Below, piece by piece: positions 1-7,448 of a stretch of DNA of 64,000 nucleotides; the stretch's first letter is position 1; the number at the start of each line of letters is the position of its first letter. Position numbers and translations under genes: made by a program. The notes under the pieces were generated by a model that did no database searches, had not been told where the DNA came from, and saw nothing but the letters and a program-made list of their open reading frames with translations. Source of the stretch: Arthrobacter gandavensis. GTDB lineage: Bacteria > Actinomycetota > Actinomycetes > Actinomycetales > Micrococcaceae. The stretch covers positions 186,001-250,000 of the forward strand of contig NZ_VTFU01000002.1 of assembly GCF_009192735.1 (NCBI RefSeq). Direction: 5' to 3'.

Positions 1-29
1 AGGGCAGCAAGAAACCAGGGCGCGGTCAT
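1..29 (-). CDS. TadC-like pilus assembly protein, N-terminus only (partial)
   Basis: An ATG at 29 on the minus strand overlaps the TGA stop of the upstream tadB-like gene (26-28) as ATGA, and the frame reads MTAPWFLAA before leaving the window. Position and coupling fit TadC, the second T2SS-F-type inner-membrane platform protein that normally follows TadB in Flp/Tad loci. Only about nine residues are visible, so the name rests on context, not on sequence. Confidence 0.55.
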
Positions 30-880
30 CGGAGCACCCTTTCCTCTTCCGGCAGGGCGCCGATCCGCAGCATCAACCGGTAACAGAGAACCGAAATGAG
101 GATCCCGGCGACCAGTACGGTTGCTCCGGCTGCCGAGTTGTACGCCGCGATGGCTTCCGGGCGCGTGGCAAGGAGCATCAGGACAATCCAGGGGGCCGCC
201 ACGGCCAGGCGCGCAGCGTTGACGGTCCAGGATTGGCGGGCCAGAAGCTCGCTTCGGGTCCGTGCATTGTCGCGGAGGAATTGGTTCAGAGTCCCCAGCA
301 GCCGCCCGAGGTCCGATCCACCGACCTCGCGGGTCAGGCGCAGCGCTTCCACTATCCGGTCAGCGACGGGATCGGCGAGCGTGGCTTTCAACTTGGTCAG
401 GGAAGAGTCGAACTGGCCGCCGGAACGGTAGTCCGCGGCAAATTCCCTAAACGGCGGGCGCAGCTCCAGGGGTCCGTTCTCGCCAAGCTGGATCAGGGCC
501 TCGGGCAGGGAAAGCCCGGCCCGGATGGCGGACCTCAGGTGGTCGACCGCATCCGGCCAAAGCTCCGCCCGCGATATTCGCTGCTTGCGGGCCTGCCAGC
601 GGATCAGGGCGAGCGGAACTCCGGCGCCGAACAATCCAAAGCATGCGGCCACCGGCAGGGCGCCGGTTCCGGCGAGCACCAGCACCGCCACGAGGAGTCC
701 CGCGGCCACGCTGGCCGCCACGATTGCGCGGGGCGTGACCCGCTGGATTCCGGCCTGAAGCAGTTCGTCCTCCAGCCTGCTGCTGCGGGGCCTGCGGGGT
801 GCAGGCGGAGGAACGGCCCAGCACGAACGCCAGATCAGGAACAGCCCCATCCCCAGGATGAGCCCCGCGGCGGCGCTCAC
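26..880 (-). CDS. tadB: TadB-like type II secretion system F family protein
   Basis: This is an inner-membrane platform protein of a Flp/Tad-type pilus, 284 aa. It has an N-terminal membrane helix (residues about 2-20), a hydrophobic pair near 50-95, a cytoplasmic T2SSF domain (about 105-215, with 'DAVDHLRSAIRAGLSLPEAL' and 'EVGGSDLGRLL'), and two C-terminal helices near 220-270. The start is GTG overlapping the cpaF stop by 4 bp (GTGA), which implies translational coupling. It lies between the ATPase gene and a tadC-like start. The family is clear; the substrate pilin is not in this window. Confidence 0.88.
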   Translation of the reverse strand: MSAAAGLILGMGLFLIWRSCWAVPPPAPRRPRSSRLEDELLQAGIQRVTPRAIVAASVAAGLLVAVLVLAGTGALPVAACFGLFGAGVPLALIRWQARKQRISRAELWPDAVDHLRSAIRAGLSLPEALIQLGENGPLELRPPFREFAADYRSGGQFDSSLTKLKATLADPVADRIVEALRLTREVGGSDLGRLLGTLNQFLRDNARTRSELLARQSWTVNAARLAVAAPWIVLMLLATRPEAIAAYNSAAGATVLVAGILISVLCYRLMLRIGALPEEERVLR

Positions 881-2103
881 TGCGCCGCCTCGAGGAGTTC
901 CGCAACGTTATACCCGGCGCGTGCAAACTTCTCCGGAGCGGGCATGGAGGCGGCGGTGACTTCCAGCCGCCCGTCCGTCCGCTGGAAAATGGAGGAGGAT
1001 TCGATAATCCCGTTTTCGACCCGGCTGCCCAGGGCCATGATCTCCATGACCTGGCGTTTGCCGGCGGCGTTCCTGGCGCAGTGGATGACCAGATCGATGC
1101 AGGAAGCGACTGTGGGAACCACAAAGGCGCTGGAAATGTTTTCTCCGGCCAGGAGGGGCAGGGTGCAGATTTTCGTGACGGCATCGTGGGCGCTGTTGGC
1201 GTGCACACTGCACATGCCCGGAAGCCCCGAGTTCAGCGCAATCAGCATGTCCAGGCTTTCGGCCTCCCGGACTTCGCCCACGATCAGCCGGTCCGGCCGC
1301 ATCCGGAGCGCTTCCTTGACCAGCCGGCGCAGCGGGATCTCCCCCGTGCCCTCCAGGTTCGACTGCCGGCACTGCAATCCCACCACGTCTCGAAGCGGCA
1401 GCTGCAGTTCAAAGATTTCCTCCACAGTGACCACTCGTTCCCGGGGCCCGATCGAAGCGCCCAGACAGTTCAGCATGGTGGTTTTGCCTGCCTGGGTTGC
1501 TCCCGAGACCAGGACGTTCAGGCCGCTGGCGACGGCCGCGCCAAGGAACCTGGCCGCCTGCGGAGTGATGGTTCCCAGTTCCACCAAGTGCTCGAGCCGA
1601 CTGGCACGGGCAATGAACTTACGGATGTTCACTGCCCAGTGGCGGCGGGTGATATCCGGAATGACCACGTGCAGCCGCGACCCGTCGGGAAGCGACGCAT
1701 CCACGAACGGCGACGAGAGGTCCAGCCTGCGGCCGGAGCTTTTCAGCATGCGTTCCACCAGATCGCGGATCTGGTCAGCGGAGAGGACCAGGGACGTCAG
1801 CTCCGACCGGCCGTCGCGGGCGGCGTAGATTTCAGTGGGGGAATTGATCCAGACTTCCTCAACCGTCGGATCATCCAGCAGCGGCTGCAGCGCACCAAAG
1901 CCCGCTACGGCGTCGAAGACCTTCCGGCGCGCCGTCTCGAGCACACCAAGCGGCGGCAGCGAGCCCAGGAGGGAACGCTCGTCGTAATCCGTGACCGCAT
2001 CCTCGACCAGGCGGCGGACCTCCGCAAGCTGGCTTCCGGGATCCAACCCGCGGACACGGATCAGCTCACGGACCTCATCTTCCACAATCGCAACCGCATC
2101 CAC
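877..2103 (-). CDS. cpaF: CpaF/TadA-type pilus assembly ATPase
   Basis: This is the secretion/pilus ATPase of the Flp/Tad system, 408 aa, which powers pilin assembly at the cytoplasmic face of the TadB/TadC platform. The Walker A motif is GATQAGKT at about 201-208, less canonical than the usual GGTGSGKT. It is followed by the Asp-box/Walker B region 'RLIVGEVREAESLDML' near 270-285 and the His-box 'SVHANSAHDAV'. The start is GTG with an upstream GGGGGA. It is the first gene of a minus-strand operon cpaF-tadB-tadC. The CpaB- and CpaE-like partners are 26 kb away (28.5-30.5 kb). Confidence 0.9.
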   Translation of the reverse strand: MDAVAIVEDEVRELIRVRGLDPGSQLAEVRRLVEDAVTDYDERSLLGSLPPLGVLETARRKVFDAVAGFGALQPLLDDPTVEEVWINSPTEIYAARDGRSELTSLVLSADQIRDLVERMLKSSGRRLDLSSPFVDASLPDGSRLHVVIPDITRRHWAVNIRKFIARASRLEHLVELGTITPQAARFLGAAVASGLNVLVSGATQAGKTTMLNCLGASIGPRERVVTVEEIFELQLPLRDVVGLQCRQSNLEGTGEIPLRRLVKEALRMRPDRLIVGEVREAESLDMLIALNSGLPGMCSVHANSAHDAVTKICTLPLLAGENISSAFVVPTVASCIDLVIHCARNAAGKRQVMEIMALGSRVENGIIESSSIFQRTDGRLEVTAASMPAPEKFARAGYNVAELLEAAQ

Positions 2104-2225
2104 TGCTGTCCCCCGGGCTCAGCACGGCAGGGACCGGTTGATCCGCCTGCCGCGAGACTGGTGTGGCCCGTAGGGGGCCACGGCGAACAGACTAGGAGCG
2201 CGTGCCGGCTTTTGCGAGAGTAGCG

Positions 2226-2247
2226 CCCGGGTATGTGGATAACCGGG
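2226..2247 (-). terminator. Hairpin after the VanY gene, containing a DnaA-box-like 9-mer
   Basis: An imperfect stem (CCCGGGTA against TAACCGGG, one mismatch) with a 6-nt loop lies between the VanY gene stop and the cpaF start, both on the minus strand. No clear T-tract follows. Positions 2234-2242 read TTATCCACA on the minus strand, an exact match to the bacterial DnaA box consensus. It may be a weak terminator, a protein site or both. Confidence 0.35.
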
Positions 2248-2279
2248 TAGCGGTACCTGTTTCGGCCGTGCGCCGGGTG

Positions 2280-3266
2280 TCAGTAGTCCGCTGCGGGCGG
2301 GAGCCCGAGATAGTCCTCGAGGGTGGCTGAAGAATGGTCATGCATGCTCTGCGCCACGTCGGGGCCGACGTACCGCAGATGCCACGGCTCAAAGGCATAC
2401 CCTGTCGATGCCGAGGCGCCGTCCGGATAACGGATGATAAAGCCGAAGCGGTGGGCATTTTCAGCGGCCCAATCCCCGGCGGCAGTGTCTCCGAAACAAG
2501 CTTGGAGCGAGCACGCGCCGTCCGGAGCGGCAATATCAACCGCCAGGCCGGTCTGGTGTTCACTGTGGCCGGGGCGTGCGGAAACCGTGTCCGCCACGGC
2601 CTGGCCGTACTGGGTGGTGTAGCCGTCATACAGCCGCGCCTGGCTTTCATAGGAGCGGTACCCGCTGAGCGCCGTCAGCCCCACCGCGTCGGAAGCAGCG
2701 GCATCCCGCAGCTGCAGGAAGGCTGACGCAGCGGTCTCCCGCAGCTGCTGGCCGTCGACGTTTACCAGGTCATCGGGCGCGTAGGAGACGGGAGAAAGCG
2801 GCCGCTGCTTATTGACCACGACGACGGTGTCCGCGGAATCGTCAATGCTCCTTTGGACCGAAGCACCGCCCGTCTTTGCCCGAATGATGGTGCCGCGTTC
2901 AAACCGCTGCGTGCAGTTTCCCTCCTGGCACACCTGTGCCTGCACGGGGTAGCCGAGAGACCCGGATTCAGCGCCTTCCGCCCGCCATGCGGTGCGGACC
3001 GCACCGCGCACGGGAATGGCGGCGGCGCCAACCGCCGGAGACCAGAGCACGGACCCGTACTGGTAGTCGCGGGAGCAACCGCCGTCCCGCAGCCCGCACG
3101 TGCGCGGACCGGTGGGCGCACCCAGGGTCACCGCCGCCTCGCTGAAGGCGCTCCCTCCTGCAGCGTCATCACTGGCATGGCCCGCCGCGGGGAACGAAGC
3201 ACTTCCCGCCATGAGGACAAGCGCCATGAGCAGTGAAGGAAGGACGGCCGATTTCCTGATGTGCAC
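2280..3266 (-). CDS. Secreted LGFP-repeat / VanY-type D-Ala-D-Ala carboxypeptidase
   Basis: This is a secreted M15B (VanY/DacY-like) peptidase predicted to trim peptidoglycan stem peptides, 328 aa from the GTG at 3266. That start has AGGAGG three bases upstream and gives a classic signal peptide (basic RKS, then a hydrophobic run, then 'AGHASDD'). An upstream in-frame start at 3335 would precede the signal with an unlikely basic extension. After the signal come two LGFP-like repeats (about 50-140) with paired cysteines, known in actinobacteria as wall-anchoring repeats. The VanY domain follows, with zinc ligands in 'SEHQTGLAVDI' (His, Asp) and 'EPWHLRYVG' (His). It is transcribed towards cpaF but 177 bp separate them. 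Confidence 0.85.
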   Translation of the reverse strand: MHIRKSAVLPSLLMALVLMAGSASFPAAGHASDDAAGGSAFSEAAVTLGAPTGPRTCGLRDGGCSRDYQYGSVLWSPAVGAAAIPVRGAVRTAWRAEGAESGSLGYPVQAQVCQEGNCTQRFERGTIIRAKTGGASVQRSIDDSADTVVVVNKQRPLSPVSYAPDDLVNVDGQQLRETAASAFLQLRDAAASDAVGLTALSGYRSYESQARLYDGYTTQYGQAVADTVSARPGHSEHQTGLAVDIAAPDGACSLQACFGDTAAGDWAAENAHRFGFIIRYPDGASASTGYAFEPWHLRYVGPDVAQSMHDHSSATLEDYLGLPPAADY

Positions 3267-3825
3267 GATCCTCCTCGAGGTGTCCCGAATGCTGCGGATG
3301 GCATGCGGCGCATGCCGCGCCGGACCCGTGAGCAACCGTACAGGACGCTGCGGCGCCAGTCAGCGGCGCACCCGCCCGGCGCCGTCGGCGGCCGCAAAGA
3401 TTGGCAGTGTTTCATGATCTGCGCCACCAGGGAGCAGGCGCGGAGCCCGCCCGGAAGGTGCTTCGGCTGCCCTCCGGCTTTTCCGCGCCCGGACGGCGTC
3501 TGCGCAAGTCCCCGGCAGTCAAGGATGCCCGAATGCCAGCCTGCCTTGGCCCGAACCGGACACGGCCGGGCCGCTGTTCCCATGAGCACGGTGGCCGCTG
3601 CCAAGAAAGGTACCCTGTACAATTATCAGGTCTCAGGGACCGACTCATGCACCCGAGTTCTATCCCACCCAAGCACTATCCTTGGGACCGTCCGGGGGCG
3701 GCCTCACTTTGGCAGGCGAAAGCTAAACACTGCCTGCCTGCACTACTCGACACCTGCACCATCGTCATGCATAGCGCAGGGCAGCGTTTGCAAGCGCACA
3801 CAGCACTGAACATACGAGGGAATTC
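3267..3825. other. Gene-free intergenic stretch between divergent VanY and GT2 genes
   Basis: These 559 bases separate the VanY gene (minus) from the GT2 gene (plus). Short overlapping frames here have no recognisable protein character. A -10-like TACAAT at 3618-3623 on the plus strand could serve the glycan operon, leaving a leader of about 200 nt, but no good -35 is seen at 17-18 bp. The part nearest the VanY gene is rich in short GC stems. I compared it by eye with ydaO/c-di-AMP and cobalamin riboswitch cores and saw no convincing match. Confidence 0.5.
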
Positions 3826-4578
3826 TTGACTTTCGACGAGACTACGCCGGATCTGACCGTGGTGATTCCGGTCCACAACAGCGGACCCGTTCTGGCGCCC
3901 GCGCTGCAGGAATGGCGGCGCTACCTCCAGTCCGGACGCACCGAGATCATCATCGTGGAGAACGGATCCTCGGACGACAGCTACGAGACCGCGTTGAAAA
4001 ACGCCGAGGACACCCCGTTTGTCTCGTTCCAGGTGCTGCAGAGCGCCAAAGGCATGGGCAACGCACTGCGCTGCGGGATCGCTGCCAGCAAGGGCCGGCG
4101 CGTCCTGCTCACCGCCGATGACCTGCCGTTCGGTTTCACCGACCTGGAAGCCGCCGCAGCCTTGCCGGAACAGCCCCTCCTCATCATTGGCTCAAAGGCG
4201 CATCCCCGCTCCGATGCCGGACGCGGGATGCTGCGCAGTGTGAGCACCGGCGGATTCAAATTCGCCCGCCGGCTGATCCTGGGCTCCCGGATCGGAGACT
4301 CGCAGGGGACCATGAACGTCGACGGCACCTGGATTCGCCAGATGCATGAGCACTTCGATGACCCGGGGTTTCTCTTCAGCACGCAGATTGTCTTGGCGGC
4401 GGAGGCTCAGAAACAGTCCATTGTCGAGGTTCCCGTCACCCTCACCACGGTCCAGGGCGAAAAGGAAACCAGTGTTCAGCTCAAAGATGTCCTGAAAATG
4501 GGTCTCGGTCTCGGGCGCCTGCGCAAGCAGAAACGCCGCTTCGCCGTTCGCCCGCAGTCAGAGGCAGCTGCACAGTGA
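3826..4578 (+). CDS. Family 2 glycosyltransferase (polyprenyl-phosphate sugar synthase-like)
   Basis: This is a GT-A fold glycosyltransferase of 250 aa, related to dolichyl/polyprenyl-phosphate mannosyl- or glucosyltransferases. The N-terminal 'LTVVIPVHNSGPVL' and 'EIIIVENGSSDDS' form the nucleotide-sugar half, and 'LLTADDLPFG' occupies the metal-binding DXD position. There is no membrane anchor, so it should act at the cytoplasmic face. The start is TTG at 3826 with GAGGG five bases upstream. It heads a plus-strand cluster with a UPF0104 membrane protein and two GT-C-like proteins, which suggests it loads a sugar onto a lipid carrier. Donor sugar and acceptor are unknown. Confidence 0.8.
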   Translation: MTFDETTPDLTVVIPVHNSGPVLAPALQEWRRYLQSGRTEIIIVENGSSDDSYETALKNAEDTPFVSFQVLQSAKGMGNALRCGIAASKGRRVLLTADDLPFGFTDLEAAAALPEQPLLIIGSKAHPRSDAGRGMLRSVSTGGFKFARRLILGSRIGDSQGTMNVDGTWIRQMHEHFDDPGFLFSTQIVLAAEAQKQSIVEVPVTLTTVQGEKETSVQLKDVLKMGLGLGRLRKQKRRFAVRPQSEAAAQ

Positions 4579-5603
4579 GCCAGCCCGAATCCATGCCTGA
4601 GTCCGCACGCGAATCAGCGGCCGAGCCAGTCCCTGATCCCCTGCCCGGGGAGCCCGTCCCCGCACCACCGACCAAGCGGCAGAAGATCCTTGATTTTGCC
4701 CGGCGTGCGCTGCTCGTGCTCGTTTTCGCGGCGGCCGTCTACGCCATCATCAGTCAGTGGCCCGAAGTCAAGGCGACTGTTTTCGCCATGGCATGGTGGC
4801 AGGTGGCCGCGGCCCTGATCCTGTTGATTCCCGGCGTGCTTCTGGGCATGCTGATGTGGCGTGTCATCCTCCTCGGCGTCCTGGACAGCGACAAGGCCGC
4901 CGGCGCGCAGCGTGGCGACCTCAACAAGATCTATCTCATCGGCCAGCTGGGAAAGTACGTCCCGGGGTCCGTTTGGGCCTTCGTGCTCCAGATGGAACTC
5001 GGCCGCAAGCAGGGGCTGGGCCGTGCACAGGTCTTCGTGGCCTCCCTCGTCAGCACGGGAATCACCGTCGGCGCATCGCTTGTTGTCGGTGCCCTGGCGC
5101 TGCCGGCGCTGGGTGAACAGCAGCCTTCGCTGCGCTGGCTGTATATCCTGCTGCCTGTTGTCCTCCTGGCCATGCATCCACGGGTGGTTACTTTCCTCGT
5201 GAACCTGGTGCTGCGCATTTTCCGCCGGGACCCGCTTCCCACACCGATCAAGGCCAAGACCATGATCCAATCCTTCATTCTGGGTGTGGGAATGTATGCC
5301 TTCTTCGGCATACACCTGTGGCTGCTCTCCAGCCATGAGGCCGGGTTGGAACCGGCCACCCTGTTCTTCCTGACCGGGGCGCTTGCCCTGGGCATGACCA
5401 CCGGCGTTGTTGCCTTCCTGCTTCCCGCCGGCATCGGCGCCCGGGAAGCGATCGTTGGCCTGGCCCTTGCATCAGTGATGTCGGTTGGAGCCGCCACCGC
5501 CATTGCACTGCTGTCCCGCCTCCTCTTTACGGTTGCTGATCTCTTGTGCGTGGGAGTCGCGTTCCTTGCCATCAAACGGAAGCTTCCGGGAGACCGTGCT
5601 TGA
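4575..5603 (+). CDS. UPF0104 / lysylphosphatidylglycerol synthase TM-region family protein (AglD-like)
   Basis: This 342-aa multi-pass membrane protein has an acidic, Pro/Glu-rich cytoplasmic N-terminus of about 35 residues followed by eight or so hydrophobic segments. The family pattern includes 'GQLGKYVPGSVWAF' near 125 and 'LPAGIGAREAIVGLAL' near 280. Family members form the membrane half of MprF or act with polyprenyl-phosphate glycosyltransferases (AglD type), possibly flipping lipid-linked sugars. The GTG start overlaps the GT2 stop by 4 bp (GTGA), which supports a shared function. No aminoacyl-transferase domain is present, so it is not a full MprF. Confidence 0.82.
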   Translation: MSQPESMPESARESAAEPVPDPLPGEPVPAPPTKRQKILDFARRALLVLVFAAAVYAIISQWPEVKATVFAMAWWQVAAALILLIPGVLLGMLMWRVILLGVLDSDKAAGAQRGDLNKIYLIGQLGKYVPGSVWAFVLQMELGRKQGLGRAQVFVASLVSTGITVGASLVVGALALPALGEQQPSLRWLYILLPVVLLAMHPRVVTFLVNLVLRIFRRDPLPTPIKAKTMIQSFILGVGMYAFFGIHLWLLSSHEAGLEPATLFFLTGALALGMTTGVVAFLLPAGIGAREAIVGLALASVMSVGAATAIALLSRLLFTVADLLCVGVAFLAIKRKLPGDRA

Positions 5604-7393
5604 GCCTCGCATCGGCCCAGGAGGCAGCCGAGGCAGGCACACCCCCGGCCCCTGACAGATCGGCGGCCACCGCCGGGCTGCGCCGGGCCGTCTCGGGAGT
5701 ATACGGACAGGCGGCGGCCTACGCGCTGCTGTTGGGCGTGCTCATCAACAGTGGCAACCGCGGCTTGTACGCTGGCCTGCCGGGCGGCTACAGCGCGGGA
5801 ACCGGTGACCACTACGTCCTCTCCACCAAAGGCCTTCACTGGGCAGACCCGACCCGCTACGCCGGTGACTGGTTCCTGGAAAACGCTCCGCAGCCGCACT
5901 GGTTTTTTGATTCCCTGACCTATCTGGGCAGTTCCATGGGGGCGCTGGACCTGGTCTATCTCCTTTTCTGGTGCACAGGACTGCTGGCCTTCGGCCTCGG
6001 CGTTGCATTCCTCAGCCGGAAATGGGTTCCCAGGACGCCATGGCTCTTTGGTGCCGCAGCAACGGTCCTGGCCTCACTGACGCCATGGATGGTTGTCGGT
6101 ACGGGCTCGTCCATCATTTCCCTGGCCATCCCGGCGGTGGTCTCTGCCAACCTCATCTTCCTCTTCATGGCTGCGGCGCTTACCGGCCGGAGCAAATGGA
6201 TGCTTGCCGCTGCCGTGCTTTGCGCCGTCGTCCACGTACAGCAGGGTGCAGTGGTCGCAGTCCTGCTGGCAGCCCTGATCATTGTGCATGTGGTCCGTCA
6301 CCGCAGGGTGCCCATGGCCACGGCGGTGACCCTGGCTGCCACCGCGGCCATAGTTGCCGCAGGGCTCATCGCCCGGCCTGTTGCAGCCAACACCTCTGAT
6401 TTTGTCGACATCTGCAATGAGATGATCGCCTACCACTGCGCCGCCCAGTTCTGGGATGTACCCACCATCCTGGTTTCCCTGGCGGCCATAGGCCTGGCGC
6501 TTTGCACGCTGATGTACGCGCCGGCAGGCGAGCGGGCGGTATGGGCCGCCGTCGTCGGGCTGCCCATGGCCGGCCTGCTTCTTGGCCTGATGGCCAACAT
6601 GTGGTCTGTCCCCTTCTTCGGCGAACTCGCCCAGGGACTAAACGTGTATCGTCTGGGCGCCTTGGTAATGCCCTTTGCCGTCATGGGGGTCCTGCTTCCG
6701 GTGTTCCGGCTGGGCACGAAGAACCTGCCGGCGGCGCTCCTGGTTCTGCTCCTCACCTGGGAATACGTCCTGGACGGGTCCTGGACCCCCGTCATTGAGC
6801 AGAACATTGCCTTCATCCTTGCCTACCTCCTGGTGGTCCTGGTCCCGGTGTTTGTCCGTTCCCGGCGCACTCCGGGGGCCGCCCTGCCAGCGACGCGGGT
6901 GAGTGCCGGAGCGCTCATCGTGCTCTTCCTTGCCGTTCCGGCCAGTACCGGGGGCTTGACGCTGCGCGGGCTGGATCCCACCTACATCCCCAATTCCGAG
7001 GTCCGTGAGTGGGGGGAAGCGGTCGAAGCAGCCGTGCCGGCGGGCGAGAGCCTTCTGGCCCCGCCGCTGGCGACCTATGTCCGGGCCGTCACCTACCGGG
7101 GCGTCATCGCCGACTGCAAGAACATTCCCTATGGTGGCGAACCCTGGAATCAGTGGCAGGAGCGCCTCGGGGACCTGGGCGGGGCGGACCATTGCCGCGA
7201 AGGTGACCCTTCGGCGTACAACAGCCTAAGCTCTGTTCAGTTGGACCGGGTCGCAGAAAAATACGGCATCAACTACATGGTTGTGGAGGATGGACAGGCG
7301 GGCCGTATACCGGAACTTTCCGATCTGGGCTGGGAAATCCTGCTGGCTCCGGTCAACAGCCTCCAGAACGTGGTCCTCACCAAAACCGGATAA
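5600..7393 (+). CDS. Multi-pass membrane protein with C-terminal soluble domain, GT-C-like
   Basis: The protein is about 597 aa from a TTG at 5600 that overlaps the previous stop (TTGA) and follows GGGAGACC. A longer frame opens at 5546 inside the previous gene. It has roughly 11 hydrophobic helices (about 40-460), an extracytoplasmic loop between the first two ('GDHYVLSTKGLHWADPTRYAGDWF', polar and aromatic), and a C-terminal soluble part of about 125 residues with cysteine-containing 'DCKNIPYGGEP'. The architecture resembles GT-C glycosyltransferases that use lipid-linked sugars, but I do not recognise a named family. Placement after a GT2 and a flippase-like protein is the main functional clue. 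Confidence 0.7.
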   Translation: MSLASAQEAAEAGTPPAPDRSAATAGLRRAVSGVYGQAAAYALLLGVLINSGNRGLYAGLPGGYSAGTGDHYVLSTKGLHWADPTRYAGDWFLENAPQPHWFFDSLTYLGSSMGALDLVYLLFWCTGLLAFGLGVAFLSRKWVPRTPWLFGAAATVLASLTPWMVVGTGSSIISLAIPAVVSANLIFLFMAAALTGRSKWMLAAAVLCAVVHVQQGAVVAVLLAALIIVHVVRHRRVPMATAVTLAATAAIVAAGLIARPVAANTSDFVDICNEMIAYHCAAQFWDVPTILVSLAAIGLALCTLMYAPAGERAVWAAVVGLPMAGLLLGLMANMWSVPFFGELAQGLNVYRLGALVMPFAVMGVLLPVFRLGTKNLPAALLVLLLTWEYVLDGSWTPVIEQNIAFILAYLLVVLVPVFVRSRRTPGAALPATRVSAGALIVLFLAVPASTGGLTLRGLDPTYIPNSEVREWGEAVEAAVPAGESLLAPPLATYVRAVTYRGVIADCKNIPYGGEPWNQWQERLGDLGGADHCREGDPSAYNSLSSVQLDRVAEKYGINYMVVEDGQAGRIPELSDLGWEILLAPVNSLQNVVLTKTG

Positions 7394-7448
7394 ACCCGGA
7401 TACATCAGCAGCTCAGCTCCAGATCAATCTTTTGCAAGTTAGGAAACA

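Noticed and set aside
233-1828. Long plus-strand open frame (531 codons) opposite tadB/cpaF
   Set aside because: The minus-strand frames carry clear CpaF and TadB motifs, and the plus-strand translation is low-complexity Arg/Ser/Gln text typical of antisense frames in high-GC DNA.
2234-2242. DnaA-box match as part of a replication origin
   Set aside because: It is a single box with no AT-rich unwinding region, no box cluster and no dnaA or dnaN nearby.
3267-3600. Riboswitch upstream of the VanY peptidase gene
   Set aside because: Cell-wall hydrolase genes of actinobacteria often have c-di-AMP riboswitches, but by eye I could not find the conserved core; only generic GC stems are present.
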